Origin: an uncultured Angelakisella sp.
GTDB lineage: Bacteria; Bacillota; Clostridia; Oscillospirales; Ruminococcaceae
Length of the DNA stretch: 11,150 nucleotides
Assembly: GCA_910585535.1 (NCBI GenBank)
Contig: CAJUFK010000112.1
Coordinates: forward strand, 1-11,150
Direction: 5' to 3'
Each line of letters begins with the position of its first letter. Positions within the stretch are counted from its first letter, which is position 1. The position numbers were made by a program, and so were the translations under genes. Under the pieces are notes generated by a model that was not told the origin of the DNA, searched no databases, and saw nothing but the letters and a program-made list of their open reading frames with translations. This document shows positions 6,562 through 11,150 of this stretch, piece after piece.

Positions 6562-7698
6562 ATGAAACGACTTTTTCCCATTTTACTTTCCCTTGCTCTG
6601 TGCATCTTTTCCGCCGGATGCAGTAATACCGGCGGCCAGACCTCATCACAGCCGGCAAACAGTTCCTTGGAAAGCTCCGGTGCTGTTCAAACACCCCCTT
6701 CTTCCCAAACGGAACCATCCAGCAGCCAGCCTGAAAACTCCCGGCCGGAGGAGCCTGCATCTTCCTCCCAGCCGGAAACCCCTTCTTCCTCCGCCGGCTC
6801 AGAACTCCCGGAGGAATCTTCCTCAGCAGTCTCCGAACCGGTGTCTGCTCAGCCCTCCGACGGCTCAGCCTTTGATCTGGGAACCGGAACGGTCCAGTTG
6901 AACAGCGGTGAGACCATGCCGGTCCTTGGCATCGGCACCTTCCGGCTCTCCCAGGAGCAGGCGGAAAACTCGGTCTACTGGGCTTTGCGGGACGGCTACC
7001 GTCTCATCGACACCGCCCGCATCTACGGCAACGAGGCCGGGGTGGGCCGGGGCGTCCGCCGGGCCATTGACGAGGGCTTTGTCACCCGTGAGGAGATCTT
7101 CGTCACCACCAAGATGTGGACGGCGGACTATGACAACGGTCCGGCGGCTATCGACGCCTCTTTGGAGCGGCTGGGGCTGGACTATATCGACCTGATGATT
7201 CTCCACCACTCCCAGCCGGAAAATGATGTGGCTGCCTACCAGGCTATGGAACAGGCGGTGCGGGAGGGCAAGCTGCGCTCCATCGGTCTTTCCAACTACT
7301 ACGAGCCCGCCGACTTTGACCGGCTGGTAAACGCCACCTCCATTCTCCCTGCGCTGCTCCAGAATGAGACCCACCCCTATCACCAAAGCGGCGTGATGAA
7401 GGAGCATCTAAAGCAGTACGGCACCGTGATGGAATCCTGGTTCCCTCTGGGGGGACGGGGCAACACCCAGACCCTCTTTGACGACCCCACCATCTCCGCT
7501 ATCGCCGCCGCCCATGGCAAGACCTCCGCTCAGGTGATCCTGCGCTGGCATTTGCAGGCGGGGAACATCGCTATCCCCGGTTCCAGCAACGAGGCCCATA
7601 TCCAGGAAAACTACGAGATCTTCGACTTCTCCCTTTCGGATGAAGAGATGGCCCGGATGGCTTCACTGAACAAGGACCAGCGGTTTGCCGGCTATTGA
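6562..7698 (+). CDS. aldo/keto reductase exported as a lipoprotein
   Basis: A 378-residue protein with a lipoprotein signal peptide: MKR, a hydrophobic stretch, then lipobox SAGC with Cys20 as the lipidated residue. Residues 21-105 are a low-complexity Ser/Pro/Glu/Gln linker. From about 108 to the end is a full AKR barrel of the 2,5-diketo-gluconate reductase-like (AKR5) type: MPVLGIGTFRL, tetrad Asp150 and Tyr155 (LIDTARIYGNE), Lys184 and His215, GLSNYYEPADF, and IAIPGSSNEAHIQEN. AAGGAGG at 6549-6555 supports the start, and the gene follows the fusion gene by 12 bases. AKRs use NAD(P)H and are normally cytosolic, so a surface-anchored copy is odd. It may use another electron donor, be reduced through a partner, or be captured as a binding protein. 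The fold is certain; the activity outside the cell is not. Confidence 0.92.
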   Translation: MKRLFPILLSLALCIFSAGCSNTGGQTSSQPANSSLESSGAVQTPPSSQTEPSSSQPENSRPEEPASSSQPETPSSSAGSELPEESSSAVSEPVSAQPSDGSAFDLGTGTVQLNSGETMPVLGIGTFRLSQEQAENSVYWALRDGYRLIDTARIYGNEAGVGRGVRRAIDEGFVTREEIFVTTKMWTADYDNGPAAIDASLERLGLDYIDLMILHHSQPENDVAAYQAMEQAVREGKLRSIGLSNYYEPADFDRLVNATSILPALLQNETHPYHQSGVMKEHLKQYGTVMESWFPLGGRGNTQTLFDDPTISAIAAAHGKTSAQVILRWHLQAGNIAIPGSSNEAHIQENYEIFDFSLSDEEMARMASLNKDQRFAGY

Positions 7699-7708
7699 GG
7701 AGAAACAA

Positions 7709-8557
7709 ATGAAACGGATATGGATATGGGCGGCAGTTCTTCTCCTATTGGCAGGATGTGCCGCCGGGGGAGATGCAGGCAGCAGTTCTGGCGTTCTCGC
7801 TCCGTCCTCCTCCGCTCCCGGAGCGCAAAGCCCGACGCTCCGGGAAGAATCGGAACAGGCAATGGAAAATGGCCAGCCCGGTGAACCCCGGGGGCCGGAA
7901 ACCGCACCCCCGGAAAACGCCGAACCGGAAATATCGGGAGAGGAGGCCCCGGTCCTTCTCTATATGGGCCAGGCCAGTATGCGGGTGGTGACGCCGGAGG
8001 GAAAGGTCATCTACATCGACCCCTACGCCGGGGATGCCTATGACCTGCCCGCCGACCTGATCTTAGTGACCCACGGCCATTTTGACCACTGTGCCGTGGA
8101 GAAGGTGGAAAACCGTGCGCCGGACTGCCGGATCATCACCCACAAGGAGGCGGTGGTGGACGGGGTGCATCAGAGCTTTTCCCTGCCCTATGTCACGGTG
8201 GAAGCGGTGGAGGCGGGGTACAATCCCTGGCACGATGTCAACCGCTGCGCCGGGTATGTCCTCACCTTCACTAATGGGAAATCCGTCTATGTGACCGGGG
8301 ACACCTCCACCACAGAGCAGATGCCGCTGCTGGCGGAAAAGGAGATCGACTACGCCTTCTTCTGCTGTGACGGGATGTTCAACATGGGGCTGGAGGAGGC
8401 CGCCCGGTGCGCCGAAATGGTGAGGGCAAAGCACAACATTCCCTACCACAACTCCACCTCCAACACCGGGGAGATGTTCGACCGGGAGCTGGCGGAACAG
8501 TTTGGCGCCCCGGACCGGCTCATCGTCTTCCCAGGGGAGGAGCTGCTGGTGGAATAA
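7709..8557 (+). CDS. metallo-beta-lactamase-fold hydrolase, lipoprotein
   Basis: A 282-residue protein from ATG 7709, chosen over an upstream in-frame ATG at 7685 because GAGGAG (7697-7702) lies six bases before it and the signal peptide starts there. Residues 1-17 are a lipoprotein signal ending LAGC (Cys17 lipidated). Residues 18-78 form a Ser/Pro/Gly/Glu linker. From about 80 is an MBL fold of the UlaG/Beta_lactamase_3 type: LLYMGQASMRV, the zinc motif THGHFDH (His122, His124, Asp126, His127), VTGDTS (Asp198) and PYHN (His247). It would bind one or two metal ions and hydrolyse a lactone, ester or phosphodiester outside the membrane. Its ribosome site overlaps the stop of the lipoprotein AKR, so the two are tightly coupled. 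The substrate is unknown. Confidence 0.92.
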   Translation: MKRIWIWAAVLLLLAGCAAGGDAGSSSGVLAPSSSAPGAQSPTLREESEQAMENGQPGEPRGPETAPPENAEPEISGEEAPVLLYMGQASMRVVTPEGKVIYIDPYAGDAYDLPADLILVTHGHFDHCAVEKVENRAPDCRIITHKEAVVDGVHQSFSLPYVTVEAVEAGYNPWHDVNRCAGYVLTFTNGKSVYVTGDTSTTEQMPLLAEKEIDYAFFCCDGMFNMGLEEAARCAEMVRAKHNIPYHNSTSNTGEMFDRELAEQFGAPDRLIVFPGEELLVE

Positions 8558-8610
8558 CAGGTGTCCACAAAATGTTTTGATGTGCGCGATGGAATCTTTC
8601 CTGTCTTCTA

Positions 8611-8641
8611 TTGACCTGGAGCAAGGTTCAGAGACTATACT
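8611..8641 (+). promoter_or_regulatory. MerR-type promoter (19-base spacer) before the DUF362 gene
   Basis: TTGACC (8611-8616) and TATACT (8636-8641) are separated by exactly 19 bases, the long spacer known from promoters untwisted by MerR-family activators (CueR, BmrR, SoxR types). An imperfect dyad, CTGGA (8616-8620) and TTCAG (8627-8631), lies between them where such activators bind. The expected start near 8648 leaves about 50 bases of leader. No MerR gene is in the window, so the regulator would be encoded elsewhere. Confidence 0.6.
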
Positions 8642-8697
8642 TTTTATTAAATCGCACCTCCCGCCCAAGTGAACAAAGAATAGAAAGGACAAAAATC

Positions 8698-9795
8698 ATG
8701 AAACATCGTTTTTCTGCCACCTGCGTCACGCTGGCTCTTCTCATGGGGCTCTTTACCGGCTTGCCTCTGCTCCGGCCCAGGGAAGCTCTTCCAGCCAGCC
8801 GCAGCAAAGTTCTTCTCCCGGCAGTGAAGCCACTTCCGCACTGGCTCTCTCTCAACCGTCCCCAGAAAGCTCCTCCACACCGGGATCACCCTTTGGGCCT
8901 GCGCCGGAGGTTCCGGCTCAAAGCGAGGCCCCTGTGGTCTACATGACCGCCGACATCTCGCCGGAAGGGATGATGGCCGCCTACGATGCTTTGGGCTGGA
9001 CTCCCTCCGGCAAGGTCGCGGTAAAACTCTCCACTGGGGAGCCTCCGGCCAGCAACTACCTGGACCCGAACCTCATCAGGGATGTGGTGCAGAAGGTGGA
9101 GGGGACCATTGTGGAATGCAACACCGCCTACGGCGGTTCACGGGCCAATACCGCCATGCACTACCAGGTTGCCAAGGATCACGGCTTCACCGATATTGCC
9201 AATGTGGTGATCCTGGACGAGAACGGCTCGGTCTCTCTCCCTGTCACTGGCGGCAGCAGGCTGACCGAAAACTTTGTGGGGGCCCATTTCCCGGAGTACG
9301 ATTCCTACCTGGTGCTCTCCCACTTCAAGGGCCACGCTATGGCGGGCTTCGGCGGCGCCATCAAAAACATCTCCATCGGCTTGGGTTCCAGCGAGGGAAA
9401 ATGCTGGATCCACTCCGCCGGAACCAGCCGCACCAGCCCCTGGGGCGGGGAGCAGGATCCCTTTCTGGAGTCGATGGCGGAGGCCGGAAAGTCGGTGGTG
9501 GAGGCGCTGGACGGGAACATCGTCTATGTCAATGTGATGAACCGCCTTTCGGTGGACTGCGACTGCAACGGCAACCCCCGCCGAACCGGATCTGCACGAC
9601 ATCGGCATCCTGGCCTCTTCCGACCCGGTGGCTTTGGACCAAGCCTGCATCGACCTTGTGTATGCCCAGAAGGACGGGGACGGGGCTTCTTTGGTGGAGC
9701 GCATCGAGTCCCGCAACGGCCTGCACACCCTGGAACACGGTGCGGCCATCGGCCTGGGCAGCCGGGAATACCGGCTGGTGAGTCTGGATGGCTGA
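8698..9795 (+). pseudogene. DUF362-domain lipoprotein gene with two frameshifts
   Basis: ATG 8698 has GAAAGGA at 8683-8689 and encodes a signal peptide, MKHRFSATCVTLALLMGLFTG. At 8761-8762 one base is missing just where the lipobox Cys codon is expected. After it, a Ser/Pro/Gln-rich linker of the same style as the two upstream lipoproteins opens in another frame, leading to VVYMTADISPEGMMAAYDALG. The DUF362 domain (NTAYGGSRANT, VGAHFPEYDSY, LSHFKGHAMAGFGGAIKNIS, VNVMNRLSVDCDCNGNP) runs until a C5 run at 9575-9579. There an extra C shifts the frame again; the true end (AEPDLHDIGILASSDPVALDQACIDLVY to GLGSREYRLVSLDG) continues in the third frame to TGA 9793-9795. Repaired length is about 365 residues. 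The biochemical role of DUF362 is poorly known. Decay and sequencing error are both possible. Confidence 0.82.
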
Positions 9796-10691
9796 GGTCC
9801 TCCGCCGGGAGGCGGTCTACCTTTGGGTATTACTTTGATGTTCAGCTTCGGCAGATCTTTCCCTACTGGGTGCTGGGAATGGTGCTGGGGTCTGCCATCT
9901 CGGTCTTTGCCAAAGACGCGATCCACAACAGCCTCCGCTCTCTGGGGGAGCGGAGGCTGGGCGTGTTTGGTATCGTCGTGGCAAGCGCTATGGGCATCGC
10001 CTCGCCCCTGTGTATGTACGGCACCATCCCCATCGCAGCTTCCTTTTCCCGCAGCGGGATGCGGGACGACTGGCTGGCGTCCTTTATGATGAGTTCCATC
10101 CTTCTCAACCCCCAGCTGATCCTTTACAGCGCCGCCCTGGGAACAGCGGCTCTTGCAGTACGCATCGTTTCCTGCTTTTTCTGCGGGAGTTTAGCGGGAC
10201 TGCTGGTGCGGGTATTCTACCGGGAAAGGTCCTTTTTTAACTTCACCGGCTTTGAGGAACCAAAGAGCCGGGATACCGACCCAAACCTTCTCCTGCGGTT
10301 TCTCAAAAATCTGGGGCGGAACATCAAGGCAACCGGGCTTTACTTTTTGTTCGGCATCATTCTTTCTGCTCTGTTCCAGCGGTATGTTCCCCAGGAGCTG
10401 ATGACCTCCCTCTTTGGGGGCAACGAGGCCTTTGGGGTGCTGATGGCAGCCACCATCGGGGTGCCCCTCTACGCCTGCGGCGGGGGGACCATCCCGCTTT
10501 TGCAGGCCTGGCTGCTGGACGGGATGTCTATGGGCAGCGCGGCGGCCTTTATGATAACAGGCCCAGCCACCAAAATCACCAACCTGGGAGCGGTGAAGAT
10601 CGTGCTGGGAGTGAAGCGGTTTCTGCTGTACCTCGCCTTTGTGATGGCTTTTTCTCTGGCCTGCGGTCTGGCTGTGAACGGGGTTGTATAG
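9788..10691 (+). CDS. ArsP-type (PF03773) membrane permease, with one frameshift near the start
   Basis: The ATG at 9788 overlaps the DUF362 stop in ATGGCTGA, indicating translational coupling. That frame reads MAEVLRREAVYLW, then meets an extra G in the GGG at 9825-9827. Removing it continues directly into YYFDVQLRQIFPYWVLGMVLG, giving a protein of about 300 residues. The rest is open to 10691. Several membrane segments are visible, including two related blocks with SPLCMYGTIPIAASF and VPLYACGGGTIPLLQAWL followed by ITGPATKITNLGAVK. This two-repeat layout, with a Cys/Gly/Pro-rich kink in each, matches the PF03773 permease family, which includes arsenical and Cu/Zn exporters. The substrate here is not known. 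If the extra G is real, only internal starts such as ATG 9879 remain, losing the first helix. The long frame from 8934 is not a true DUF362-permease fusion. Confidence 0.82.
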
Positions 10692-10735
10692 ATAGGGAAT
10701 AGCAGCGATTAAAAACTTGTAGGGGAGGGAGTTTT

Positions 10736-11068
10736 ATGGAAATACTGCAAAGTCGTCTGCGGGAAGTGCGTGAAGAAAGAAGATTTTCTCAAAGTATGTT
10801 GGGCAGTCTTGCCGGTTGTGGACAAGAGAAAATCAGCTTTTACGAAACCGGGAAGAGCAAACCGCAATACCAAACATTGGTGCGTTTGGCAGATGCCTTA
10901 CAGGTTTCCATAGATTACCTCCTTGGCAGGACAGATACGATGAGCCCGAAGATGTCGTTAGAAGATGTGCTGGAGAAAGATGAAATTGACCTGATCCTCA
11001 AGTATCGGGAGCTTCCCAAAGAGAAGCAGGCAAAGCTGTCCGGCATCGCCATCGGCCTGAGTGGATAA
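10736..11068 (+). CDS. XRE-family helix-turn-helix regulator (110 aa)
   Basis: A 110-residue Cro/C1-type DNA-binding protein. The helix-turn-helix occupies about residues 6-62, with FSQSMLGSLAGCGQEKISFYE as helices 2-3, followed by PQYQTLVRLADALQVSIDYLLGR, a standard XRE signature. Residues 68-110 are a short charged tail (EDVLEKDEIDLILKYRELPKEKQAKL), probably for dimerisation. A strong GGAGGGAG site at 10724-10731 precedes the ATG. It lies 44 bases after the permease stop with no terminator between, so read-through from the upstream unit is possible. Its codon use is less GC-biased than the operon, suggesting separate origin, perhaps another mobile segment to the right. Target unknown. Confidence 0.92.
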   Translation: MEILQSRLREVREERRFSQSMLGSLAGCGQEKISFYETGKSKPQYQTLVRLADALQVSIDYLLGRTDTMSPKMSLEDVLEKDEIDLILKYRELPKEKQAKLSGIAIGLSG

Positions 11069-11150
11069 GAACCTGTATTCACAACCGCTACACACCGTCT
11101 GGCCGGTCTTTTTCCCGCCATACTGCGTCGGTTTCCCTTGCCATACGTCA
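11069..11150. other. right edge, no gene assigned
   Basis: In these 82 bases no start, terminator or recognisable domain is clear. A minus-strand frame reads GKKTGQTVCSGCEYRF, which could be the end of a Cys-containing protein, but the edge prevents a call. Confidence 0.4.

Noticed and set aside
8934..10691. 585-residue DUF362-permease fusion protein
   Set aside because: The middle is out-of-frame text; both neighbouring frames contain the natural DUF362 end and permease start, so this is a frameshift artefact or decay product.
1..11150. CRISPR array, tRNA or rRNA genes
   Set aside because: No regularly spaced repeats and no cloverleaf or ribosomal RNA motifs were seen on either strand.

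Overview
The window looks like a chromosomal segment of a GC-rich gut Clostridia (Oscillospiraceae-type) bacterium. This rests on strong AGGAGG-type ribosome binding sites, many Ser/Pro-linked lipoproteins, conjugative-element debris of the kind common in gut Firmicutes, and several aldo/keto reductases (AKRs). The assignment is an inference from style of sequence, not from a marker gene.

Left part (1 to about 2220): mobile-element debris. A minus-strand IS110-family recombinase runs off the left edge. Its roughly 230-base upstream non-coding region is where IS110-group elements encode their bridge RNA. Next come a palindrome-rich stretch, a 51-residue double-CxxC (zinc-ribbon) protein with its own terminator, and a broken minus-strand ORF. 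That ORF joins a disordered Pro/Ala/Glu-rich N-terminus to a fragment resembling a DUF6094-type DNA methyltransferase, truncated at both ends.

Middle part (2384 to 8557): a LysR regulator diverges from a tightly packed plus-strand operon, and the two promoters overlap. The operon encodes (i) a stand-alone AKR, (ii) a 720-residue AKR / cyclophilin-like / AKR triple-domain protein that keeps an internal ribosome binding site at the second domain junction, (iii) an AKR exported as a lipoprotein and (iv) a metallo-beta-lactamase-fold hydrolase exported as a lipoprotein.

Right part (8558 to 11150): a 140-base gap carries a promoter with a 19-base spacer, the hallmark of MerR-family control. It precedes a DUF362 lipoprotein gene and a translationally coupled ArsP-type (PF03773) permease gene. 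As written, these two contain three single-base frameshifts: in the lipobox, in a C5 run and in a G3 run. Together these create a misleading 585-residue fused reading frame. A small XRE-type regulator with weaker GC bias closes the window.

Taken together, the LysR-to-permease block looks like an inducible redox or detoxification island. It has four AKR domains, two or three surface lipoproteins and a membrane permease. The substrate cannot be read from the sequence.
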